Below, in pieces: positions 1 to 7,882 of a stretch of 64,000 bases of DNA (position 1 is its first letter; the number at the start of each line of letters is the position of its first letter). Both the position numbers and the translations under genes were made by a program. The notes beneath the pieces were generated by a model that worked only from the letters and a program-made list of their open reading frames with translations, was not told the origin of the DNA and ran no database searches. This stretch comes from Leifsonia aquatica H1aii (GTDB lineage Bacteria > Actinomycetota > Actinomycetes > Actinomycetales > Microbacteriaceae). The DNA is taken from the NCBI RefSeq assembly GCF_000633535.1, contig NZ_AYMR01000024.1, forward strand, positions 25,838-89,837, given 5' to 3'.

Positions 1-200
1 TCACCGTCGGACCCGAGACGCTCACCATCGAGGACGACGGTCAGGGCCCCGCGCCCGTCGGATCGACGACCGCGGCCGCCGAGGTTCGCGGCTCCGGTCT
101 CGCCGGTCTGTCCGAGCGCGCGCGCGACGCCGGCGCCGTTGTCGAGGTCTCCGCGGGCGCCCGCGGGGGCACCCTGCTGACCGTCCGGAGGACCGCATGA
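1..200 (+). CDS. Sensor histidine kinase, C-terminal end (cut by window edge)
   Basis: Reading from base 3, the frame gives the last 65 residues of a protein and stops at 198-200. The stretch GSGLAGLSERARDAGA is the usual C-terminal signature of the HATPase domain in NarL-type (HisKA_3) sensor kinases, which bind ATP and phosphorylate a partner response regulator. The stop codon overlaps the ATG of the next gene (ATGA), so the two are translationally coupled. The sensing domain and phospho-accepting His lie outside the window, so the signal is unknown. Confidence 0.85.
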   Translation, partial: TVGPETLTIEDDGQGPAPVGSTTAAAEVRGSGLAGLSERARDAGAVVEVSAGARGGTLLTVRRTA

Positions 201-805
201 CCATCCGCCTGCTGCTCGCCGACGACCAGGCGCTCGTGCGCGGTGCGCTCGCCGCGCTGCTCGATCTCGAGCCCGACCTCGACGTCGTCGCTCAGATCGG
301 GCGCGGCGACGAGGTCGTCGAAGCCGCGCGCGCCTCCGCGGCCGACGTCGCTCTGCTCGATGTCGAGATGCCCGGCCTCGACGGCATCCAGGCCGCGGCG
401 GCGCTCCGCGCAGAGCTCCCGCGCTGCCGGTCGCTCATCGTGACGACCTTCGGGCGGCCCGGATATCTGCGACGGGCGATGGAGGCGGGCGCGTCCGGGT
501 TCATCGTCAAGGACACGCCGTCCGGTCAGCTCGCCGACGCGGTGCGCCGGGTCGCGTCGGGGCTGCGCGTGGTGGACCCCACGCTCGCCGCCGAGTCGCT
601 CGCCTCCGGGGTCTCGCCGCTGACCGCACGCGAAGCGGAGGTGCTGGCGCTCGCGGGCGATGGCGGGACGATCGCGGACATCGCCCGCCGACTGCACCTC
701 AGCGAGGGAACGGTGCGGAACCACCTGTCGAGCGCGATCGGCAAGACCGCGGCGCGCAACCGTTCGGACGCCGTGCTGATCGCCACACGGCAGGGCTGGC
801 TGTAG
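197..805 (+). CDS. NarL/LuxR-type response regulator
   Basis: A 202-residue two-domain regulator. The receiver domain (about 1-120) has the acidic pair D9-D10, phospho-acceptor D55 in LLDVEMPG, T83/T84 and K105. The C-terminal helix-turn-helix (about 140-202) carries LTAREAEVLAL and the recognition region LSEGTVRNHLSSA, typical of LuxR-type DNA-binding domains. It overlaps the kinase gene upstream by 4 bp and forms a classical two-component pair. The overall form is like DesR (membrane-fluidity regulator), but the target genes cannot be told from this window. Confidence 0.95.
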   Translation: MTIRLLLADDQALVRGALAALLDLEPDLDVVAQIGRGDEVVEAARASAADVALLDVEMPGLDGIQAAAALRAELPRCRSLIVTTFGRPGYLRRAMEAGASGFIVKDTPSGQLADAVRRVASGLRVVDPTLAAESLASGVSPLTAREAEVLALAGDGGTIADIARRLHLSEGTVRNHLSSAIGKTAARNRSDAVLIATRQGWL

Positions 806-837
806 CCGGTCGGCCGGCCACGGAAGCCCGGCCCTCG

Positions 838-1428
838 CTACGCCGTCGGCGCGGCCAGGGTCAGCCATTCCTCGTCGCGCACATACCCGAGAGCGGTGTT
901 CGCGGCGAGGATCGCTGCGTTCTCGGCAGACCCTCCCGTGCGGAAGCGGCGCACCCCGTCCGCGTCGAGCGCGAGGAGCGAGGCGGCCTTCACGGCGACG
1001 CCGATGCCACGCCGGCGCCATTCCGCATGGACGACGGTGAAGTCCGTCTCCGCCGTCTCGCCGTTGAGGTCGACGACGGTCATCGCGACGAGGTCGCCGT
1101 CCGGTGCGACCGCGCCGAACGCGCGCCGCGCGGGGCCCGGTGTCGCGGTCGTGCGGTCCAGCGGGGCGTGACGGGTCGCGACCCCTCCCGGATAGTCCGC
1201 TCCGGTCGCCGCGTCGAGGGCCAGCATCGCATCGACGTCGGCCGACGTGAGCTCATGGAGTGCGACGTGTTCGCGTGCGTGCGCGATCAGCGCGCCGAGC
1301 CGATCCCGATCGAGACGATCGTGGTCGAGACCGGCGCCGAACGAGCGCGCGACGACGATCCACCCGGCCGCCTCCAGCTCCGCACGGCGGGGCTGGTCGG
1401 CTCGCACGATGGCGAGGCCGTCACGCAC
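838..1428 (-). CDS. GNAT-family N-acetyltransferase
   Basis: A 196-residue protein with the acetyl-CoA pyrophosphate-binding motif RRRGIGVAVK at 138-147 and the late GNAT pattern ENAAILAANTALGY (asparagine helix, then beta-bulge Tyr). The fold transfers an acetyl group from acetyl-CoA to an amine; the substrate is unknown. The start is a GTG at 1426-1428. No ATG is available, because an in-frame stop (the stop of the DUF3073 gene) lies only six codons upstream. It sits directly downstream of DUF3073 on the same strand and may be read from the same transcript. Confidence 0.8.
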   Translation of the reverse strand: MRDGLAIVRADQPRRAELEAAGWIVVARSFGAGLDHDRLDRDRLGALIAHAREHVALHELTSADVDAMLALDAATGADYPGGVATRHAPLDRTTATPGPARRAFGAVAPDGDLVAMTVVDLNGETAETDFTVVHAEWRRRGIGVAVKAASLLALDADGVRRFRTGGSAENAAILAANTALGYVRDEEWLTLAAPTA

Positions 1429-1446
1429 AGCGAGGAACCGGACCGG

Positions 1447-1659
1447 TCAGGCGCGCTTCGGCGTCTCGGTCTCTTCGTCCTCGTACCCGTCGCCGGAGTC
1501 CTCGGGCTCGTAGTCGGCCCACGCGGCGTACTGGTCGTCCTCGTGGTGTGAATGTCCGGTCAGCTCGCGCTCGAGAGCGTCGTAGTTGACAGTCGGGCTG
1601 AACGACTTCAACTCACGCGCGATCTTGGTGTGCTTTGCCTTCTGACGGCCGCGCCCCAT
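1447..1659 (-). CDS. DUF3073 family small protein
   Basis: A 70-residue protein beginning MGRGRQKAKHTKIARELK, the conserved N-terminus of DUF3073, followed by a Tyr/Ala core and a strongly acidic tail (EDSGDGYEDEE). DUF3073 is a small soluble family restricted to Actinobacteria with no assigned function. The frame is open far upstream, but the ATG at 1657-1659 is chosen because it is preceded by AGGGGG at good spacing and gives the family N-terminus. The basic head and acidic tail suggest nucleic-acid or ribosome association, but that is inference. Confidence 0.93.
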   Translation of the reverse strand: MGRGRQKAKHTKIARELKSFSPTVNYDALERELTGHSHHEDDQYAAWADYEPEDSGDGYEDEETETPKRA

Positions 1660-1800
1660 GCGTGACCCCCTTTTGGTCCCAGCCCGGGGGCGAGGCTCCC
1701 GGGGATCCGAACAGAAACAATCAAAACTAGCATCGAGTTTAGCATGCGGGCCCCCATGGACCCCGAGTATGCGCACAGCCGGACATGATGGGATGACACC

Positions 1801-2874
1801 GTGACCACGACCAGGACCGAGACCCAGGTGGTCGTCATCGGTGCGGGCCAAGCCGGGCTCGCGGTCGCCTACTATCTGCGACGTTTCGAGCTTACTCCTG
1901 GCGAGGATTTCGTCCTCTTCGACCGGGGTCCGGTGACCGGAGGCGCGTGGCAGCACCGGTGGGATGCGCTCAAGCTGGGCAGTGCCCATCACGTCAATGA
2001 TCTGCCGGGGATGGCCGAGGTCGGGCTCAGTTTCGAGACCGCCGACCGGTCCCTCCCGGCGAAGGACATCGTCGCCGGTTACTACCGCCGCTACGAGGAC
2101 CACTTCGGGCTGCAGGTCCAGCGCCCGATCGCCGTGTCCAGCGTCTTCGACCGCGGCGCCGATCTCGTCGTGCGTCATTCCGCCGGGGAGACCGCCACCC
2201 GGGTCGTGGTGAACGCGTCCGGGACCTGGGGAGCGCCGTTCGTGCCGTGGTACCCGGGCATGAACACATTCTCCGGGCGGCATGTGCACACGTCGAACTA
2301 CGTCTCGGCCGCCGAGTTCGCCGGCCAGTCGGTCGTCGTGGTCGGCGGCGGGACGAGCGCGATCGGCTTCCTGCTCGAACTGGAGGGCGTCGCCGCCGAA
2401 CTCGCATGGGCGACCCGCCGTCCGGTCGACTTCCGCGACGAGTCCGAGCTCACCATCGAGGGTGGCGTCGCGGCGGTCCAGCAGCAGGATGCGGCGGCGC
2501 GGGCGGGCGCGGCCCTGCCGAGCATTGTCAGCGGGACCGGCGTTCCGCGCACGCGCCGCATCGCGGCCGGGATCGAACGCGGTGTGCTCGTCGAGCGCCC
2601 GATGTTCGCCGCCGTCGAGCCCGATGGCGTGCGCTGGAGCGACGGCTCGTTCACCCGGGCCGACGCGATCGTCTGGGCGACCGGCTTCCGCCCCGAGCTC
2701 CGCCACCTCGCGCCGCTCAAGCTGCGCGAGAAGGAGGGGGGACTGACGGTCGCCTCCGGAGCGTCCTGGCAGGACGGCCGCATCTTCCTGGCCGGGTACG
2801 GACCGCAGGCGAGCACCATCGGCGCGAACCGCGCAGGCCGCGTCATCGCCCGCCAGATCATGGCCCAGCTCTAA
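1801..2874 (+). CDS. FAD/NAD(P)-dependent oxidoreductase (flavin monooxygenase-like)
   Basis: A 357-residue protein with an N-terminal FAD-binding Rossmann motif VVIGAGQAGLAVAYYL (11-26) and a second NAD(P)-binding motif VVVGGGTSAIG near residues 178-188. It ends with WATGFRPEL and AGYGPQASTIGANRAGR, the closing FAD contact. This two-dinucleotide layout is that of the CzcO/thioredoxin-reductase-like flavoprotein family. It probably oxidises or reduces a small molecule; the substrate is unknown. The start is GTG at 1801. It is convergent with the sugar operon, and a strong bidirectional hairpin separates them. Confidence 0.88.
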   Translation: MTTTRTETQVVVIGAGQAGLAVAYYLRRFELTPGEDFVLFDRGPVTGGAWQHRWDALKLGSAHHVNDLPGMAEVGLSFETADRSLPAKDIVAGYYRRYEDHFGLQVQRPIAVSSVFDRGADLVVRHSAGETATRVVVNASGTWGAPFVPWYPGMNTFSGRHVHTSNYVSAAEFAGQSVVVVGGGTSAIGFLLELEGVAAELAWATRRPVDFRDESELTIEGGVAAVQQQDAAARAGAALPSIVSGTGVPRTRRIAAGIERGVLVERPMFAAVEPDGVRWSDGSFTRADAIVWATGFRPELRHLAPLKLREKEGGLTVASGASWQDGRIFLAGYGPQASTIGANRAGRVIARQIMAQL

Positions 2875-2917
2875 CTCTCCCCCTTCCCCCTCGCCCGCAG
2901 CTCCTCGGGCCTTCGAA

Positions 2918-2966
2918 GTTCACGTCGTTGCTCCCATTTCGCGGGAATGAGCGCAACGACGTGAAC
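2918..2966. repeat. Inverted repeat with 14-bp perfect arms
   Basis: Arms GTTCACGTCGTTGC (2918-2931) and GCAACGACGTGAAC (2953-2966) are perfect complements. The repeat lies in the convergent intergenic space between the flavoprotein and the debranching enzyme, next to a second independent hairpin. The CGTTGC core recalls the longer palindromes at 19.9, 47.3 and 59.0 kb. Confidence 0.85.
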
Positions 2967-2985
2967 CTCGGCGGTCGAGAACGAC

Positions 2986-3022
2986 GGAAGGGCCCGGCGC
3001 GGAGTGCGCGCCGGGCCCTTCC
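2986..3022. terminator. Bidirectional terminator hairpin
   Basis: A 16-bp perfect GC-rich stem, left arm GGAAGGGCCCGGCGCG (2986-3001), right arm 3007-3022, loop of 5 nt. It lies between two convergent genes whose ends are at 2874 and 3036. No U-tract follows on the plus strand, as is common for actinobacterial hairpins. Confidence 0.85.
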
Positions 3023-3035
3023 GAGGGGGTGTGCT

Positions 3036-5033
3036 CTACGGCACGTCGATGTCGCGCGGCTCGCCGGCGAAGCGCACGCCGCGCACGTGGGTGTTCGCGG
3101 CGGCGGCCCCGGGAGCCACATCGAAGCGGCCGGCGGGCGCGTCCGCGCTCAGGCCCAGACGAGCGCTCAGCACGGCGACGGCCGCGGCCGCCGACCATGC
3201 CTGCGGGCGGCAGGCGGCCGGGTAGGGGATGGGCGCGGCGGTCTCGGCCGCACTGTCGCCGGAGTGCAGCTCGGGCATCCGGTAGCCGAAGCCGTCCGCG
3301 GCGGCGAGCAGGCCGTCCGAGAGCTGCTCCGCCTCGTCGGCGAAGCCCTCGCGCGCCAGGCCGGTGATGACGATGGCCGTGTCGTGTGCCCACACGCTGC
3401 CGCCGTGGTAGCTGAGCGGCCAGTAGCCGCCCGCCGCACTCGACATGGTGCGCAGGCCGTAGCCGGAGGAGAGCTCCGACGACGCGAGCCGGCGGGCGAT
3501 CAGCTCGGCCTGGCCGGGCTGGAGGATCCCGGTGCCGAGCAGGTGCCCGATGTTGCTGGTCACCGTGTCGACCGCACGCTTGGAGGCGTCCAGGGCGATC
3601 GCCGGGTAGGCGCCGGCCGGGTCGTCGATCCAGAACGACTCGGCGAAGCGCGCCTTGAGCGCAGCCGCCCAGTCGCGCCACTCCGCCGCGCCCTCGCGTC
3701 CGAAGGCCTCCAGCAGGGCGGCGCCGCCGATCGCGGCCTCGTAGGCGTATCCCTGCACCTCGCACAGCGCGATCGGGCCGTCGGCGAGGGTGCCGTCGTT
3801 CCACTGGATCGAGTCGCCGGAGTCCTTCCAGCCCTGGTTCGCGAGCCCGTGACCGGTGGTGTCGCGGTACTCCAGGAAGCCGTCGCCGTCGCTGTCGCCG
3901 TGATCGCGCATCCAGAGGAGGGCGGCCTCCAGCGCGGGCAGGAGGGCCTCGACCTCGTCGGCCGGCAGGCCCCAGCGCCACGCGTCGTGCAGCAGCCCGA
4001 TCCAGAGGGCGGTCGCGTCGACGGTGCCGAAGTAGAGCGGAGGCAGCACGACGCCCTCGCCCGGGATGGTGAGCGCCGACGGGCGCAGCTCGTGCATGAT
4101 CTTGCCGGGCTGCTCGGCGGTCTCGCCCACCGTCTCCGTGCCCTGCAGCGAGGCGAGCACGCGGAGGGTGGAGCCGGCGATGTCGGTGCCCAGGGGGAGC
4201 AGCATCCGCGCCGCCCAGATCGAGTCGCGGCCGAAGAGCGTGAAGAACCACGGGGCGCCCGCGGCGAGGAAGACGTCGTCGGGGCGCGCGGTGGTGGTCA
4301 TGCGCAGCGACTGCAGGTCGGCCAGCGCGCGGTCCAGCCACGAGGCCAGGCGCGAATCTCCCGTGGACGCGGTGAAGGCCGCCCACTCCGCGGACGGTCC
4401 GGCCCCGGCGACCACGGCGGTCGGGTCGTCGACGGCGATCTCCCACGCGACGGAGACGGCGCTGTGCGCGGCGATCTCGACGTCCCACGCGAGCGTCGCT
4501 GCGGTGCCCTCGGCCGAGACCTGCGCCCCGTCGGCGGACAGCACGGCGGTGACCGGTCCGGACGTGTACGTGACGGTGGAGCCCTCCACGGTCGCCAGGA
4601 CCGGGTGCTCGGCGCCCGTGAGCCCGGCCTTCACGACCTGCATCGGGCTGAAGTCTCCGCGGGCGGCGACGGAGACCGTCGTCGCGATCGGCTCGCGCAA
4701 CGCGTTGCGGACCACGATGGTCTCGCGCAGCACCCCGGCACGCACCTCACGGGTGCGCTCGACCCGGACGCGCGGGTCCGCGGTGGAGTCGTCGAGCCCG
4801 CGGGCGAGGGAGGTGAAGACCGCGGTGGCCGCGTCGGGACCGGCGGTCGCGATGTGCTCGAGGCTCGAGGCGGAGACCGTGAGGCCGACGCGGTCGAGCA
4901 CGCGCAGATCGGAGTGGAAGAACCCGTGGATGCCGGCGCCGTCGATGTCGCCGTCGGCGGTCGACCACGCCTGGCTGGGCGCGGTCAGGACCACGACGCT
5001 GTCGTGCAGCAGGGGTTGGAGCGGGTGGGTCAT
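3036..5033 (-). CDS. Glycogen-debranching-type amylo-alpha-1,6-glucosidase
   Basis: A 665-residue cytoplasmic enzyme without signal peptide. Residues about 5-230 match the beta-rich N-terminal domain of bacterial debranching enzymes (GIHGFFHSDLRVLDRVGL). Residues about 250-640 form an (alpha/alpha)6-barrel glycosidase-like domain with PWFFTLFGRDSIW at 261-273 and NQGWKDSGDSI further on. Members hydrolyse alpha-glucosidic bonds in oligosaccharides. It is the last gene of the minus-strand sugar operon; its ATG overlaps the peptidase E stop by 4 bp (ATGA). This suggests that imported alpha-glucosides are trimmed inside the cell. Exact linkage specificity cannot be read from sequence. Confidence 0.88.
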   Translation of the reverse strand: MTHPLQPLLHDSVVVLTAPSQAWSTADGDIDGAGIHGFFHSDLRVLDRVGLTVSASSLEHIATAGPDAATAVFTSLARGLDDSTADPRVRVERTREVRAGVLRETIVVRNALREPIATTVSVAARGDFSPMQVVKAGLTGAEHPVLATVEGSTVTYTSGPVTAVLSADGAQVSAEGTAATLAWDVEIAAHSAVSVAWEIAVDDPTAVVAGAGPSAEWAAFTASTGDSRLASWLDRALADLQSLRMTTTARPDDVFLAAGAPWFFTLFGRDSIWAARMLLPLGTDIAGSTLRVLASLQGTETVGETAEQPGKIMHELRPSALTIPGEGVVLPPLYFGTVDATALWIGLLHDAWRWGLPADEVEALLPALEAALLWMRDHGDSDGDGFLEYRDTTGHGLANQGWKDSGDSIQWNDGTLADGPIALCEVQGYAYEAAIGGAALLEAFGREGAAEWRDWAAALKARFAESFWIDDPAGAYPAIALDASKRAVDTVTSNIGHLLGTGILQPGQAELIARRLASSELSSGYGLRTMSSAAGGYWPLSYHGGSVWAHDTAIVITGLAREGFADEAEQLSDGLLAAADGFGYRMPELHSGDSAAETAAPIPYPAACRPQAWSAAAAVAVLSARLGLSADAPAGRFDVAPGAAAANTHVRGVRFAGEPRDIDVP

Positions 5034-5827
5034 CGTGGCTGTCGCGCCTCCTCGATAGGGCGTGTGAGTGTGGTTCGGTGGGAAGGATCGGGGGATCGGT
5101 GGGGCAGGACGCGAGGGTTCAGCCGCGACTCCGCGACGGTCGTCCCGTCGCGGTGCAGTCGCCAGGCGGAGGCGTCCTCGCGCTCGGCGATCACGTCGAC
5201 GAGGTCACGGCCGCGGTAGACGAGGCCGACGCCCTCCTCGAGCGCGTAGCCGTCGCCGAGGGTGCCGTCGGCGATCGCCGCGAGGTGCGCGGGCCGCCGG
5301 TTCGGGTCGGAGTCCCAGTGCACGCCGAGCGAGCCGGCAAGCAGCCCGAGACCGTCCGGGACCGCGCTGATCCCGGGGCCGTACGAGGCGGTGGTGCCGC
5401 CCTCGTGCCAGCACAGCGCACCGGCGGAGCCGCCGGCCAGGACGACGCCGGCCTCCCACGCCTCGGTGAGCAGCCGGTCGAGGCCGTGGGCGCGCCAGAC
5501 CGCGAGCAGGTTGACGAGGCTCCCGCCGCTCACCCACACGACGTCCTGGCGCAGCAGGTGCTCGCGCAGGTCGGCGACGTTCGGATGCGGGAAGAACCGC
5601 ACATGGCTGGCATCGACCCCGGCGGCGCGCGCGGCTTCGAGCTCGCCGCCTTCGACGTGCCGCTGGTCGCCGCCCGCCGTGTTGATGTGCGTGACGCGCG
5701 GTGCGCGTCCGCTCACCTCGGCGAGCTCGATCGCGTGGAGCAGGAGCGGGCCGTACACGGAGTCGGTCCACTCGCCGCCGTTCAGGCCGCCGCAGGTCGC
5801 GACGATGGTCGGGGCGGTGGCGGTCAC
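5030..5827 (-). CDS. Peptidase E (family S51)
   Basis: A 265-residue serine peptidase. The nucleophile elbow GGSAGALCW holds Ser134; other S51 features are ATCGGLNGG near the N-terminus, VSGGSLVNLL (99-108) and VHWDSDPNRRP. Peptidase E cleaves Asp-X dipeptides or related beta-aspartyl-type bonds; the fold is also shared with cyanophycinase. The start is GTG at 5825-5827, overlapping the upstream permease stop by 4 bp, and its own stop overlaps the next gene by 4 bp, so it is fully embedded in the sugar operon. A peptidase in a carbohydrate uptake operon is unexpected; it may release peptide moieties or act on a glycoconjugate, which is inference. Confidence 0.9.
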   Translation of the reverse strand: MTATAPTIVATCGGLNGGEWTDSVYGPLLLHAIELAEVSGRAPRVTHINTAGGDQRHVEGGELEAARAAGVDASHVRFFPHPNVADLREHLLRQDVVWVSGGSLVNLLAVWRAHGLDRLLTEAWEAGVVLAGGSAGALCWHEGGTTASYGPGISAVPDGLGLLAGSLGVHWDSDPNRRPAHLAAIADGTLGDGYALEEGVGLVYRGRDLVDVIAEREDASAWRLHRDGTTVAESRLNPRVLPHRSPDPSHRTTLTRPIEEARQPR

Positions 5828-6735
5828 TCCTTCACCGCGCCCTCGCTCGAGTTCATGATGCGCCGCTGGAAGATGAAGAACATCACGGCCACCGGGATGG
5901 TCATGAGGGCCGCAGCCGCGAGCTTGAGCGGGAACTGGTTGCCCTGGCTCAGCTGGCCGCTGGCGAGGCCGGCGACGCCCTTGGTGAGAGTGGTGAGGGC
6001 GGGATCCTGCGTCGAGACGATGAAGTGCGCGAGCTCGTTCCACGACCCCTGGAACGACAGGATCACGATGGTGATGAGCGCCGGCCGCGCCATCGGCAGC
6101 ACGATCGACCAGAACACCCGGAAGGTGCTGGCGCCGTCGATCCGCGCCTGCTCCTCCACGCTGGCGGGGATCGACTCGAAGAAGTTCTTCATGATGAACA
6201 CGCCGGCCGCGTCGGTCAGCAGCGGCAGGATCATGCCGGCGTAGGAGTCGTAGATGCCCAGCTGGTTGATCACGAGGAACTTCGGGATGAGCAGCACGAC
6301 CATCGGCACCGACATCACGGCGACGAGGGCGGCGAAGATGACGCCGCGGCCGCGGAAGTGCAGGCGGGCGAGGGCGTAGCCGGCCAGGGAGTTGAAGAAG
6401 ACGCGCCCGAGGGTCACGAAGATCGTCACGATCGCCGAGTTCGCGAACCAGGTGGGGAAGTCGGAGTTCAGGAAGAGCTTCGTGTACGCGGCCGTCGTCC
6501 ACACCTGGGGGATCAGGGAGACCGGGTGGGCGGTGGCGTCCGCGTCCGTCTTGAACGAGGTCGCCAGCTGGATGAGGAACGGCAGGATGTAGACGACCGC
6601 CAGGACCACCAGGATGGCGTAGCTGACCGAGGTCGCGGCGATGGTGCCGTTGGAACGACGGCGCGGCGGCCGCGCGGGTGCGGTCGTGGCCGTGTTCTCG
6701 GCGCCGGACGGCGCTGCAGGCAGGGTCGCGGTCAT
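5824..6735 (-). CDS. Carbohydrate ABC transporter permease, MalG-type
   Basis: A 303-residue inner-membrane protein with six predicted helices and the cytoplasmic EAA loop EEQARIDGASTFRVFWSIVL (about 194-213), which docks the ATPase. This loop form is typical of CUT1 sugar importers. It overlaps the other permease by 4 bp (6732-6735) and the peptidase E gene by 4 bp. No ATPase gene is in the operon, so a shared MsiK-like ATPase encoded elsewhere is the expected partner, as in other actinobacterial CUT1 systems. Confidence 0.95.
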   Translation of the reverse strand: MTATLPAAPSGAENTATTAPARPPRRRSNGTIAATSVSYAILVVLAVVYILPFLIQLATSFKTDADATAHPVSLIPQVWTTAAYTKLFLNSDFPTWFANSAIVTIFVTLGRVFFNSLAGYALARLHFRGRGVIFAALVAVMSVPMVVLLIPKFLVINQLGIYDSYAGMILPLLTDAAGVFIMKNFFESIPASVEEQARIDGASTFRVFWSIVLPMARPALITIVILSFQGSWNELAHFIVSTQDPALTTLTKGVAGLASGQLSQGNQFPLKLAAAALMTIPVAVMFFIFQRRIMNSSEGAVKE

Positions 6736-7868
6736 CGCTTCGGCTCCTTCTCTGCCGCGGCGGCGACGCCGTCGGGCACCGCGGTGCTCGCCGTGACGGC
6801 GGGCTGGTAGAGGCGCATCCGCCGCTTGGACACCGCGCGCTCACGCAGCACCCAGCGCTGGAAGATCGTGAACAGGACGATGATGACGAACAGGATGAAC
6901 GCGATCGCCGCGCCCTGTCCCCAGTTCTGATCGACGAACGAGGTCTTGTAGGACTGGTAGGCCGGCGTCAGCGTTGTCTTGCCCGGTGCACCCTTGGTGC
7001 CCGTGTAGATGGCGTCGAAGACCTGCCAGCAGCCGATGAGGCCGAGGGTGAGCACCGTGAAGAGGGTGGGGCGCAGCTGGGGGAGGGTGATGCGCCAGAA
7101 GCGCTGCCAGCCGTTGGCGCCGTCCATCATCGCGGCCTCGGTGATGTCGCCGCCGAGGTTCTGCAGGGCGGCGATGAAGAGCAGCATGAAGGTGCCGCTG
7201 GTGGTGAAGACGGCCATGATGATGTAGGCCGTCATGGCGACGGAGGGACCGCCCAGCCAGTCCCACCAGGAGACGCCGAGCAGGGTGTTCTGCGTGAGCG
7301 CGCTCGGGCCCTGCGTGACGCCGAAGACCCGCAGCAGGTTGTGGACGAGGCCGTCGGGGTCGTTGAACCAGTTCGGGCCGTTGATCCCGATCCAGGACAG
7401 CATCTGGTTGACGGCGCCGGTGGTGCTGAAGAGGAAGAGCCACAGCACGGTGATGGCCACCGAGCTGGTCACGGAGGGGAAGTAGAACGCGGTGCGGAAG
7501 AAGCCGCGCCCGCGCAGCACCGCCCGGTTGACGAGGACCGCGAGGCCGAGGGCGACGGCGGTCTGGATCGGCACGACGAGGACGACGTACCAGGCGTTGT
7601 TCTTGAGGGAGATGCCGAAGTCCTGCTCGGCCAGCCCGCCGCCGGCGAGGATGGAGCTGTAGTTCTTGAGGCCGATGAAGTTGACGTCGGAGGAGAAGGG
7701 GCTGCCACGGCCGCCCCAGTCCGAGAAACTCACCCACAGTGCCATGAGCACCGGGACGACGAGGAACACGCCGAGCAGAATGATGACCGGGGCGGTGAAC
7801 AACCACCCCGAGGCGGCCTCGCCGCGCCGGATTCCGGAACGGCGAGACCGACTCGTGGTTTGCGACAT
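6732..7868 (-). CDS. Carbohydrate ABC transporter permease, MalF-type
   Basis: A 378-residue membrane protein with a basic cytoplasmic N-terminus and about six helices, the first near 22-48. The EAA loop DITEAAMMDGANGWQRFWRI spans about 241-260. It pairs with the MalG-type permease immediately downstream (4-bp overlap) to form the membrane channel of a CUT1 importer for an oligosaccharide. It lies 14 bp after the binding-protein gene, so the whole set is a single operon. Confidence 0.95.
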   Translation of the reverse strand: MSQTTSRSRRSGIRRGEAASGWLFTAPVIILLGVFLVVPVLMALWVSFSDWGGRGSPFSSDVNFIGLKNYSSILAGGGLAEQDFGISLKNNAWYVVLVVPIQTAVALGLAVLVNRAVLRGRGFFRTAFYFPSVTSSVAITVLWLFLFSTTGAVNQMLSWIGINGPNWFNDPDGLVHNLLRVFGVTQGPSALTQNTLLGVSWWDWLGGPSVAMTAYIIMAVFTTSGTFMLLFIAALQNLGGDITEAAMMDGANGWQRFWRITLPQLRPTLFTVLTLGLIGCWQVFDAIYTGTKGAPGKTTLTPAYQSYKTSFVDQNWGQGAAIAFILFVIIVLFTIFQRWVLRERAVSKRRMRLYQPAVTASTAVPDGVAAAAEKEPKR

Positions 7869-7882
7869 GGGAGGGTTCGTTC

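Noticed and set aside
2247..5219. A very long plus-strand open frame opposite the debranching enzyme
   Set aside because: It is antisense to well-recognised genes; the translation is Arg/Gly/Ala-rich without family motifs, as expected from GC-rich codon shadows.
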